Positions 10,172-20,500 of a DNA stretch of 64,000 nt are shown piece by piece. Numbering within the stretch: position 1 is the first letter of the stretch; each line of letters begins with the position of its first letter. The translations under genes were made by a program, and so were the position numbers. Below the pieces are notes generated by a model. The model ran no database searches. It was not told where the DNA came from and was given only the letters and a program-made list of their open reading frames with translations. Source of the stretch: Campylobacter geochelonis (lineage in GTDB: Bacteria > Campylobacterota > Campylobacteria > Campylobacterales > Campylobacteraceae); the NCBI RefSeq assembly GCF_013201685.1, contig NZ_CP053844.1, forward strand, positions 1,798,001-1,862,000, read 5' to 3'.

Positions 10172-10915
10172 CTACATATATAATCCACCGTTGATTTTAA
10201 GCACATCTCCAGTTATGTATGAAGATGCGTCACTTAGCAAAAACGCAACGCCTTGCGCTACATCATTTGGCGTTCCAAAACGTTTTAGAGCGACTGCATC
10301 GGTGTAACTTTTTTTAACTTCTTCGCTTAAAACTTCAGTCATATCTGTAGCGATAAAGCCCGGAGTTACGCAGTTAAATCGCACATTTCTACTAGCTGCT
10401 TCCTTAGCAAAACTCTTACTCATCGCTATCATACCACCTTTACTTGCTGAGTAGTTTACTTGCCCTGCATTTCCCATTTCACCGACTATAGAAGCGACAT
10501 TTACAACCGCACCAAAGCGTTTTTTACTCATCACTTTAAGCGCTTCTCTTGAGCCGATAAATGCTGAAGTAAGGTTCGCATCAATCACGTTTGTAAAGTC
10601 CTCAAGCTTCATTCTTAAAGCAAGTTTGTCGTTTGTGATTCCAGCGTTGTTTACTAAATAACTTAGCTCGCCATCGCTTTGAACGATTAAATTTATAGCT
10701 TCTATAAACTCAGCCTCATTTGTCGCATCAAACTTCACAACAGCTGCCTCACCGCCATTTGCTATAATTTCCTTCATCAAAGCGTCGGCGATTTCTGGTT
10801 TTGAGCGGTAATTTATCCAAACTTTTAGCCCATATCCAGCCAAAACTCGGCAAATTTCAGCACCGATACCACGACTAGCACCAGTTACTAAGACATTTTT
10901 TCCACTAAATTTCAT
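10172..10915 (-). CDS. fabG: 3-oxoacyl-ACP reductase
   Basis: A 247-residue short-chain dehydrogenase. It has the NADPH-binding TGASRGIG at 11-18, the NNAG motif at 89-92, and catalytic Ser142, Tyr155 and Lys159 in the YSASK motif. The C-terminal SSYITGDVLKINGG is typical of FabG. It reduces the beta-keto group in each elongation cycle. It lies on the same strand as acpP-fabF-accA but 214 bases upstream, so it may have its own promoter. The AEC transporter precedes it by 39 bases. Confidence 0.95.
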   Translation of the reverse strand: MKFSGKNVLVTGASRGIGAEICRVLAGYGLKVWINYRSKPEIADALMKEIIANGGEAAVVKFDATNEAEFIEAINLIVQSDGELSYLVNNAGITNDKLALRMKLEDFTNVIDANLTSAFIGSREALKVMSKKRFGAVVNVASIVGEMGNAGQVNYSASKGGMIAMSKSFAKEAASRNVRFNCVTPGFIATDMTEVLSEEVKKSYTDAVALKRFGTPNDVAQGVAFLLSDASSYITGDVLKINGGLYM

Positions 10916-10954
10916 TCTTTTTCCTTAAATTAAAATCAAGCGCCATTATAACAT

Positions 10955-11902
10955 TTAAAATTTAAACAAAACTCCTTCAAAGCCCCTATAAAGATAAAGC
11001 ATAAGCGGAATGCTAAATAATGATATAACCGTAGTTACAAAAACCGCCATAGACATTTTTGCAGGTTGCACACCGAGCAAAGCTGCGATAGTTACGCAGT
11101 TTCCTGCTAGTGGAACGATAGCTAAAATATATAAAATAATATATAAATCTTGTGTAAAAATATGGAAAAATTTAACATCAAGCACTATAAAAATCAGCGT
11201 TAAAACCGGCCAGATGATAAATTTAACAAAGCTTGCAAGAGCGATAAATTTAGTATCAAACCCACGTTCAGCTCTGATATTTTCAAGCCCCATGCCAACC
11301 ATCATCATACCCAAAAACGCCAAAGTACCTTTAACATAGACAAAAACTTCAGCTAAATTTGGTGGCATTTTCACACCAAAATAATTTAACGCTAGCCCAA
11401 GCAAGAGTGCGTAAAGAACGGGTAAGAGTGCGACTTTTATAAGTGTTTGTTTTATGCCATAACTTTCTTTTGCTGTGATGTAGTAGCCAACCGTGTTTTG
11501 ATACATCACCGCGCCAATCGTGCTAAAAATAAAAATTTCAACCAGTTCATCGCTTAAAAGCAAAAGTGCAATCGGAATACCTAAATTTGCCGAGTTTCCA
11601 CTTCCTACGCTAAAAGCTAGCAAATTTGCCGTGTTATCTCTAAAAATACGCCTAAAAAACGGCAAACAAGACAACGAAATAACAACTCCCATAATATATG
11701 AAAAAATAGGAATCGCAAAAATCGCAAAGCTAAACTCAACACTCATCGCCGAGTTAAACACGACTAAAGGCGAGAGTATGAAAAGCAAGATTTTAGCGAC
11801 AGTTTCGCGGTCGCATTTTAAAACTGCGGTGCTAAAAAGCCCTAAAAGTATACAAAGATACAGCGGAACAATGCTGTTAAATAGTGCTAAAAAGCCAGCC
11901 AT
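10955..11902 (-). CDS. AEC (auxin efflux carrier) family transporter
   Basis: A 315-residue membrane protein with about ten hydrophobic segments arranged as two similar halves. The family's broken-helix features are visible: the GSGNSANLGIP segment near residue 100 and the conserved PLAGNCVTIAALLG near the C-terminus. Bacterial AEC members often carry small carboxylates or amino acids, but the substrate cannot be read from the sequence. It lies upstream of fabG on the same strand. Confidence 0.85.
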   Translation of the reverse strand: MAGFLALFNSIVPLYLCILLGLFSTAVLKCDRETVAKILLFILSPLVVFNSAMSVEFSFAIFAIPIFSYIMGVVISLSCLPFFRRIFRDNTANLLAFSVGSGNSANLGIPIALLLLSDELVEIFIFSTIGAVMYQNTVGYYITAKESYGIKQTLIKVALLPVLYALLLGLALNYFGVKMPPNLAEVFVYVKGTLAFLGMMMVGMGLENIRAERGFDTKFIALASFVKFIIWPVLTLIFIVLDVKFFHIFTQDLYIILYILAIVPLAGNCVTIAALLGVQPAKMSMAVFVTTVISLFSIPLMLYLYRGFEGVLFKF

Positions 11903-12082
11903 TTATTTTAGACTCCTGAATTTGACAAATTTTGTCTAAATTTATCAAATTTAGACTTAAAATCAAAAATATAAAATATTTAAAATTATTTTATAAGTGT
12001 TGTTTTAGAAAGTGTTATAAGCTTGAATTATTTTTTTTTGATATTATACTTTCTTATTAATAAAACTATAGTAGGAGCTATT

Positions 12083-12922
12083 ATGCCAAGTCTTTATGAT
12101 TACTTAACCGTAATTATCAAAATTGTTTTAATCATAACGTGTTATTTATCCACAATATACTTTGTCGCCAAATTCAGTTATAACATTTTTTCTAGAAATA
12201 TTATATCACGACTAGTTAAAATTGTCATTATTATAATAATTTTTAATTTTACTTTGCCATTTATTGGCGAATCTACAGACACATCATTAATGACAACACT
12301 TATAATATTTTTAACATCTTCGACTATTTTAGTATATCTTGGATATTGTCATCATTTTTATAATAAATTAGACAAAGATTCTTTAGAAGCTATAAAAGAT
12401 TTTATAGATGTGGAAATAAATAGAGTAGAAAAATTTTATACCCTTAAGGACTACATGTCAAAACTAGGTTCTGCTAGTATTCAAATAGATGCTTCGATAG
12501 CAAGATTAAACAAACTAAAATCAAAAAAAGATGAAATTAAAAATATAAAAAATCCTTTTATACCAGATATTTTAGTGGTTAAAAATAGTAATAACCAAGC
12601 CCAAACATTAGAACAAAACGATGAAATTGTTATAAAAAATCATAAATTTGAAGAACAAAGAGAGTTAAATTTAAAAAATTTAGACAATGAGATTATTCCT
12701 TTAGAGAAAAATATTAATATCGTAAAAAAAGATATAGCTACTGTTGAAAAAAGCATTGCTAATATGGGGAAAAGAGCAAAACAACTATTGCCAATTGATG
12801 ATATACACAAAAAAGCAATTTATATTTTTAATCAAAATGTCAATCTTTTAGAGGCAAAAAAATACATTACAGAAACCATAAATTTACATTTTGAAATATT
12901 ATATAAAGAATACAACGATTAG
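12083..12922 (+). CDS. Unknown protein: three membrane helices plus long coiled coil
   Basis: I do not recognise this protein. The reading frame opens at 12023, but the ATG at 12083 has a good ribosome site (AGGAG 7 bases upstream) and removes an implausible leader, leaving 279 residues. About three membrane helices occupy the first 90 residues. The rest is a Lys/Glu/Asn-rich helical region with heptad-like stretches, consistent with a coiled coil facing the cytoplasm. Its base composition is more AT-rich than its neighbours, hinting at acquisition. It stands alone between the AEC transporter and the convergent gpmI gene. Confidence 0.6.
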   Translation: MPSLYDYLTVIIKIVLIITCYLSTIYFVAKFSYNIFSRNIISRLVKIVIIIIIFNFTLPFIGESTDTSLMTTLIIFLTSSTILVYLGYCHHFYNKLDKDSLEAIKDFIDVEINRVEKFYTLKDYMSKLGSASIQIDASIARLNKLKSKKDEIKNIKNPFIPDILVVKNSNNQAQTLEQNDEIVIKNHKFEEQRELNLKNLDNEIIPLEKNINIVKKDIATVEKSIANMGKRAKQLLPIDDIHKKAIYIFNQNVNLLEAKKYITETINLHFEILYKEYND

Positions 12923-12942
12923 CAGCTGCTAAATTTAAAATT

Positions 12943-12965
12943 TAAGCCACTAAAACAGTGGCTTA
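12943..12965. terminator. Bidirectional terminator hairpin
   Basis: A perfect 9-bp stem TAAGCCACT/AGTGGCTTA with loop AAAAC lies between two convergent genes and overlaps the last codons of gpmI. On the minus strand it is followed by a T-rich stretch, so it should at least end the gpmI transcript. Confidence 0.7.
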
Positions 12966-14413
12966 TCCATAATTTCTGGGATTTCTAGCCCCATGAGCTT
13001 TAAAACGCTTGGTGCGACATTACTAAGTCCGCCATTTGCGACTTTGCTAACGCCATCAGCCATAACAAAGCAAAAAACATCAAAAGTCGTGTGATTTGTA
13101 AGCATTCCTTCGCTCTCGCTTTGCATAGCTTCGCAGTTTCCATGATCGCTGATTTGTATATAAGCGTAGTTATTTTCTTTTGCTACTTTTATAATCCTGC
13201 TCAAGCACTCATCAACCGCCTCAACAGCCCTAACCGCCGCATCAAAGTTGCCCGTATGCCCGACCATATCGCCATTTGCAAAATTTACTACGATAAAGTC
13301 ATGCCCAAACTCAACGCCCTTTATAACCGCATCGCACACTTCATAAGCACTCATTTGTGGCATTTCATCGTATGTTTTGACCTTTGGGCTTGGGATTAAA
13401 ACTCTTGTTTCATTTAGTTTTGGCTCCTCTTTTCCACCGTTAAAAAAGAATGTTACATGAGCGTATTTTTCAGTCTCGGCAGTATGAAGCTGAGTTAGCC
13501 CAGCCTTGCTTACAATATCACTTAAAGTCTCCTTTATATCGTCATTTGCAAACAACACATCAAAGCTAAATTTATCATCGTAGTTTGTCATCGTTACTAA
13601 ATTCTCTACCACTTCATCGCGCTCAAATCCATCAAATTCACTCACCGATAACGCAGATACAAGCTCCCTTGCTCTATCGTTTCTAAAATTTATAAAAACA
13701 ACGCCATCATCTTTTTTTATCCCGCTAAACTCGCCAAAACTAGCAGGTTTGATAAACTCATCGGTTATATCTTTAGCATAACTTTGTTCTACATATTCGC
13801 TTGGTTTTAAGCCGGTTCTGTTTTCGCCATTTTTTATCACATCATATGCTACTTTGACTCGCTCCCACCGTTTATCTCTATCCATCGCATAAAATCTTCC
13901 GCACACAGTCGCAACGCTAAATTTAGCTTCCAAATCTTTGATAAATTTAGCTCCACTCGTTGGACTTACATCACGCCCATCAGTTATCGCATGAGCGTAA
14001 ACCTTGCAACCTGCATTTTGTGCGATATCACAAACCGCGTCAAAGTGCCGTAAATGCGAATGCACACCACCATCGCTATAAAGTCCGATAACATGGATAG
14101 TTTTACACTTTTTAAAAAGCTCTTTTAACTTATCGTTTTTTACTAACTCACCGCTTTCTATGGCTTTATCGATTTTAACTAAATTTTGATAAAGCACTCG
14201 CCCACTTCCTATACACATATGCCCTACTTCGCTATTTCCCATCTGTCCATCAGGCAAGCCCACAGCAAGTCCACTAGTGCGTAAAAGTGAGTTTGGAGTA
14301 TTTTTAAAAAGCCACTCATAAGTTGGCTTTTTTGCTGCTGCAAAAGCGTTAAATTTATCACTTGGGTTATATCCTATGCCATCTGTTATCACTAAAATTG
14401 TCTTTTGTTTCAT
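12950..14413 (-). CDS. gpmI: 2,3-bisphosphoglycerate-independent phosphoglycerate mutase
   Basis: A 487-residue member of the alkaline phosphatase superfamily that interconverts 3- and 2-phosphoglycerate using manganese. The phosphorylated serine is Ser61 in GQMGNSEVGHMCIGSG. The first metal ligand is in ITDGIGYN at Asp11, and the C-terminal metal sites are in NFANGDMVGHTGN and ISDHGNCEAM. Its length is slightly below the roughly 510 residues usual in other phyla, as expected in Campylobacter. The gene is divergent from the adhesin. Confidence 0.96.
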   Translation of the reverse strand: MKQKTILVITDGIGYNPSDKFNAFAAAKKPTYEWLFKNTPNSLLRTSGLAVGLPDGQMGNSEVGHMCIGSGRVLYQNLVKIDKAIESGELVKNDKLKELFKKCKTIHVIGLYSDGGVHSHLRHFDAVCDIAQNAGCKVYAHAITDGRDVSPTSGAKFIKDLEAKFSVATVCGRFYAMDRDKRWERVKVAYDVIKNGENRTGLKPSEYVEQSYAKDITDEFIKPASFGEFSGIKKDDGVVFINFRNDRARELVSALSVSEFDGFERDEVVENLVTMTNYDDKFSFDVLFANDDIKETLSDIVSKAGLTQLHTAETEKYAHVTFFFNGGKEEPKLNETRVLIPSPKVKTYDEMPQMSAYEVCDAVIKGVEFGHDFIVVNFANGDMVGHTGNFDAAVRAVEAVDECLSRIIKVAKENNYAYIQISDHGNCEAMQSESEGMLTNHTTFDVFCFVMADGVSKVANGGLSNVAPSVLKLMGLEIPEIMDKPLF

Positions 14414-14534
14414 GAAAGTTTCTCTTTAAATATAAAAATTTTAAATAATGTGTAAATATTTATAGCAAAATAAAGTAAATTTAAAGTTTATATTATTATA
14501 ATAACATTGTTTTTAATATAATGAGGGGTCAATT

Positions 14535-17500
14535 ATGAATAAAGCTTATAAACATATCTATAAAGAGGGCGTTGGCTGGGTTGCCGTTTCAGAGAGTTCA
14601 AGTGGACGCTCTAAGATGAGCAAAGGCTCTGTAGCAGTTGGTTTGGGATTTGTCCAAACACTTAAAACATCGTTTAGCAGCACACTTAGCTCGCTTAAGT
14701 CGCTATCTTTTGTAGCAGCACTAGCTCTTGGCATATCGACTTTGCCAGCTACTACTTATGCAGACGGTTTTTATAGTGATGGAACAACAACAGGGATGAA
14801 CACCACTACAAATAAACAAATAGCATTGAATAGAAACAATGTAGGCATAGTAACAGGTGCAGGAAATGATACAACTGGAGCTAAAAATACTGCAATAGGT
14901 GCAAATTCAGGTCAATCTGTTAGCGGTAATTATAACAACGCTATAGGAGAAAATGCCGGTCAAAACGTTGGTGGTTCAAACAATACCGCCATAGGTAGAA
15001 ATGCAGGAAAAAATGTAACTAGTTCTTATAATATTGCCATAGGAGAGAATGCTGGTACTGGAGTTCAAACAACTGACACGATTTCTATAGGTAGAAACTC
15101 GGTTATTAACGGAACTAATTCTATAGCACTTGGTTCTGGTGCAAGAACTGGTAAAATTGCAGATACAGCAAATATCAATAAACAAAATAAGATTATAACA
15201 GATACAAATGCAGCTATTGCAGCTTTAGATAAAAATGCAGCTGATTATGCTACTAAAAAAGCAGAGTTAGAAGCGGTAAAAAAGACAGCAAATGATGAGT
15301 TAAAAAATATCTATAAAGCTAGTGCAAATACTGTAGCAATAGGAACAAGTGCAAGAAGTGAAGTAGAAGGTGGAGTAGCTCTTGGTTTTAATTCGGTTTC
15401 GAGTGTAGGAAAAGGTCAAGTTGGATATGATCCAAGCAAGAAATTAACAGATGCTCAAAAAGCTTCAGGTATTTGGACATCAAGACAAGGAGCTGTTGAT
15501 GTTGGAAGCAGACAAATTACTCAGCTAAGCGCAGGAACAAAAGATAATGATGCAGTAAATGTGGCTCAACTAAAAGCAGCGCAAACAAAATTTGTAAGTG
15601 TAAACTCAGCAAGTGGAGGAAATGTTAATAACGATGGAGCTAAAGGATTAAATTCAGTAGCAATAGGAGTTAGTGCTAATGCTTTAGGAGATAACTCACT
15701 AGCAAATGGATATGCTGCTAAAATAGGTTCGCAAGCAGATGAGAAAGAATACACAACTCAAAATAAAATAATAGCAGATGCTCAAAAAGCGATAGAGAGC
15801 TTAGATAAAACTACAGCTGATTATAAAGATAAAAAGGCAGAACAAGATGCAATAATAAAAGCGGCAAACACTAAACTAAAAGAAATTTATGCCACAAATA
15901 AAAATGCACTTGCCTTAGGAGTTAATGCAAGAACACAAGCAGTAGATACACTTGCTTTAGGAACTAATACAAGAGCGCTTGTAGAAGGTGGAATTGCTCT
16001 TGGTTCAGGCTCACTTGCAAATAGAGAAAAAGGAGAAATAGGATATGATGGAAGTGGAAAAGCATCTACATGGCTTAGATCTACTGAAGTTTTTACATCT
16101 CGAAATGCAGCCTTTGCTATTGGAACAGATAGCAGTACAAGACAAATAATAGGAGTAGCAGCAGGTAGTAAAGATACAGATGCTGTAAATGTCGGTCAGT
16201 TAAAAGCAGCACAAACAAGATTTGTAGGCGTAAATGGTACAACAAACAACTCTAATTATGAAAATGATGGAGCAAGAGGGACTTATTCGATAGCAATTGG
16301 TGCTAATGCAAAAACATACGATAAAGCAACAGATACTTTATATACTGCAGAAGTAAATAAAATAAAAGCAGCTCAAACTGCAATAAGCAAATTAGATAGA
16401 AAAGCAACTGATTATAAAACAAAGCTAAAAGAGCAAAATGATATTATAGATGCAGCTAGAAAAGAAATAACTACATTAGATGCAAATTCAGAAAGAGCAA
16501 TAGCTTTAGGGGCTTTAGCTACAACTGGAGCTAAATATGCAGTCGCAATAGGAAATAATTCATTGGCTGATTCAGAAAGTGCAACAGCTTTAGGAAATGG
16601 AGCAAAAGCGTTAAAAGAGAACGCAACGGCTCTAGGAAAAGAAGCAAAAGCGTTAGAAGAAAATTCAGTGGCGATAGGAAATGCTTCAAATGCAATAGGT
16701 TTAGATTCAATAGCAATAGGAAATAGTTCAGTCGCTAATGAAAAAGCAGTAGCGATATCAGGAAGTGCAAGTAAAGGTGGAGTTGCTATAGGAAGAGGAG
16801 CATATGCAAGACTAATGCCTGAAAGTGAAGATAAAATGTTGTCATTTGGAAAAGAGCAAATAGCTGGAGTTGCCATAGGATATGGAACAATAACAAGAGC
16901 TGGAGCTGTTGATATAGGACAAAGAGATTATAGAGGTTTAATCGGAGATGCAGATTATACAGGAAAAAGGATAGAAGATATTCAAAATTCTATAGGAACT
17001 ACAACAGTTGGTGCAAATTCATTTAACAGTGGAATGTTTGCTTCGATTAATGGTTCGTATTCATCTATATCAAAACTTGATCAAAAACCAACAAGTAGTT
17101 TGATAAATAGACTATATAATCTAAGTATCGCAGGTCAAGGGCTAGGCGCAACAATCTCAGGATCATTAAATAGTATTGAAAATCGCAATGAAAATAAAAA
17201 ATATTCAGGTATAGGAAATAGCATAGTAGGATTTGTAAACAAAACTCACTTAAGTAATGCTTCTGTTATAATAGGAACAGCAAATGAGATAACAAATTCA
17301 TATTTAGATGTTGATAATAACCCACCTATAGACGACTTAACCAGTGCATCATCAGCTAAAGACTTACAAGATAAACTGATGAAATATGCTCAAAGTGAAA
17401 AACTTGGTTCAGTTCTTGTTATGGGCGGATCAAACAAGTCCGACTCAGCACTATTTTCTCAAGTTCAAGGTGTTGGAAATATATTAAATGGTAAAGGTAG

Positions 17501-20500
17501 CACAAAAAATTTAAAATTTAATAAAGATGGTATTTATCCAGGATATAGTACATTTAACTATATAAATGGTTTTGAAAATACAGCAAATGATGTAAATCGT
17601 TTAGTATCAATTGGAACAAATAATAAAATTACAAATGCTGATAATAACTTTGTATTAGGAAATAACTATAATTTAGCAGGGACTGAAACTGCTAGAGCAG
17701 AAAATAATGTCATAATCGGATTTAATAGTAAAAAAGATAACGGAAATTTATCAGAAAGCTTAAAGAATTCTATCGGCATAGGAACAGATGTAAAACTTGG
17801 TGCTGAAAATACTATAGCCATAGGAACAGGAGCACAAGCAACTGCTAAAAACGCTATTTCAATAGGAACTGGCAACATCGTAAGCGGAGCAAACTCAGGC
17901 GCATTTGGAGATCCAAGTATCATAAATGCGGCTAACTCATACTCAGTTGGTAACAACAACGCTATAGGAAAAACATCTGAAAATGTATTTGTCTTAGGAA
18001 ACAACGTAGTATTAGGCGGAACTAAAGATGCTTTGGGTAAATTTACAGATGGAGACTCTGTTAGTGGTGCAGTCGCGCTTGGTAACAAAACAAATGTAAC
18101 TGTAGCTGATGGCGTTGCTCTTGGTAGCGGTTCAGTCGCTTCGGTAGATAAAGGAGTAGTTGGATACGATGTAGCAACTAAAAAAGCTTCAACATACGAA
18201 TCAGCAACTTGGAAATCAACTCATAGTGCAGTTTCAATCGGTAAAGCAGATGGAACTATAACTAGACAAATCACAGGCGTAGCAGCTGGATTTAACGATA
18301 CAGACGCGGTAAACGTGGCACAACTTAAAGCTTTAAATACATCTATATCCACAGCCGTAGAAAGTAGCAAAATACACTATGTTAGTATAAAAGAAGGCGC
18401 AACAGAAAAAGATAAAAATTATGATAACAATGGAGCAACAGGTGAGGGAGCTATTGCTATAGGGTCTGCGGCTATGGTTAATGGGGATTATAGTGTAGCA
18501 GTAGGTAGCAACGCCGGCTATAAATCGGAAGAAGGAAAATATAATAATTATTTTGGTGGATATGCTGGAAGTCAAGCAAAAGGTAATAACAACACATATA
18601 TAGGCGACCATGCTGGATTTAAATCAGATTCAAGTGTTGTTGATGTAACAAACAAACAAACGCGCACTGGATATAGCGTAGCTATAGGAGATAGTGCTGG
18701 ACAAGAAGCTATAGGGAATTCAAATACCTTTGTAGGTTCAATAGCTGGCTATAAAGTAAATGGCTTTAGAAATACATCGCTTGGATATAATGCAGGTGCA
18801 AGCACAACAGGTAATAACAACTTAGCATTGGGTAATGAAGCTGGTATTTTAACAACTGGAGGTTCAAATATAGCTCAAGGTTTCCAAGCTGGAAAAAACA
18901 CTAAGGGCAACATGAACTTCGCTTCAGGTTATCAAGCAGGTGTATATACTGAGGGAGATGGTAATATTGCTTTAGGTGTATATGCTGGGATAGATATTAA
19001 GCTTAATCCTGATGGAAAAGCAGTAATTACTAATGGTAATGAAACCATTCTTGATGAAACTAAAAAAGTAAAAGGTAACTATAACACTGCTATAGGTTTT
19101 GCTTCTGGTTCTGCAGTAACTGCTAACTATAACACAGCTATAGGTTTTGCTTCTGGAATAGCTTCTGGATTATCCTTAAGTGAAAAAGGAGAAGTGAAAG
19201 ATGGAAAAAATATTGCTTTAGGCTTTGGTACCGGAAATCTTGTAAAGTCAGCTAATAACTTGGCTATAGGTGTTAATGCTGGAGTAAATGTCAACACAAA
19301 AGGCACTGTAACAAGTGGAAATCATATAGCTATCGGTGTTGGTGCAGGTTCAAACCTTCTAAGTGGAAATGATAGCGTATCTATAGGAACAAATGCTGGT
19401 ATTGGTATGATTCTTGGACAAAGAAATGTTGCCATAGGTTATGGTGCTGGTTCTAACTTAAGTTCTAGAAAACAAGGAGTGCAAGGCACAGATAACACTG
19501 CGGTTGGAGGTAGCGCTGGACAAGGTGTAGTTGGTGGAAACAACTCTGCGTTTGGTGCTTCAGCTGGTCTTGATGTGATAGGAGATAGAAACTCTGCGTT
19601 TGGTACTTCGGCAGGATTTGGCGTAACTGGTTCAAACAGTACTGCTATTGGTAGATATGCTGGTAGTAATGTTGTTGGAAGTAGCAACATTGCTATAGGA
19701 GAATTTGCCGGAAGAGGATTTACAACAAATAGATTGAGTGCTAACGAAGCTATATCTATAGGTAAAAATGCAACCGCCAAAGGAAATTTAACTATAGCAT
19801 TTGGAAAAGGCGCTATAGCTGGTGCATACGATGAAAATATTGTAAATGGTTACAATAACGAAATAGTTGCTGCAAAGATAGCTATAAATGGACTTGACAA
19901 AACTGCGGCTGATTATTCTGCTAAATTAAGAGAGCAAAATGATAAAATTAAAAAAGCAACAGATGAATTGAATAAACTTTTAGCGGAAAATTCAAACGCT
20001 ATCGCTATCGGAACAGGCGCACAAGCTACAGCTGAAAATTCTATAAGCATAGGAACTGGCAATAAAGTAAGTGGTAAAAATTCAGGCGCATTTGGAGATC
20101 CAAATGAAGTGAGTGGAACAGGTTCTTATGCTATAGGTAATAACAACACTATAAAAGCAAACGATGCCTTTGTTTTAGGAAGCGGTGTAACAAACGAAGT
20201 TGAAGGTTCAGTTGTCTTAGGAAATGGTTCGACTGTTGAAAAAGCAGTTGCAACAAAAAGTGTGACAATTAACGGTAAGACTTATAATTTTGCAGGAGCA
20301 AACCCAGTTTCAACAGTAAGCGTTGGTAGCAGTGGCAAAGAGCGAACTATAACAAATGTAGCAGCTGGTCGTATTTCAGCCTCTTCAACAGATGCGATAA
20401 ATGGCTCTCAGCTTTACGCTACAAATTTAGCTATAGCTTCTATAAGCGCTACTGCCAACACTAACATTACCAATTTAGAAAACAAAGTCAATGCAGGCTT

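Noticed and set aside
12023-12082. Upstream ATG of the orphan membrane protein
   Set aside because: No ribosome site there, while ATG 12083 has AGGAG at good spacing.
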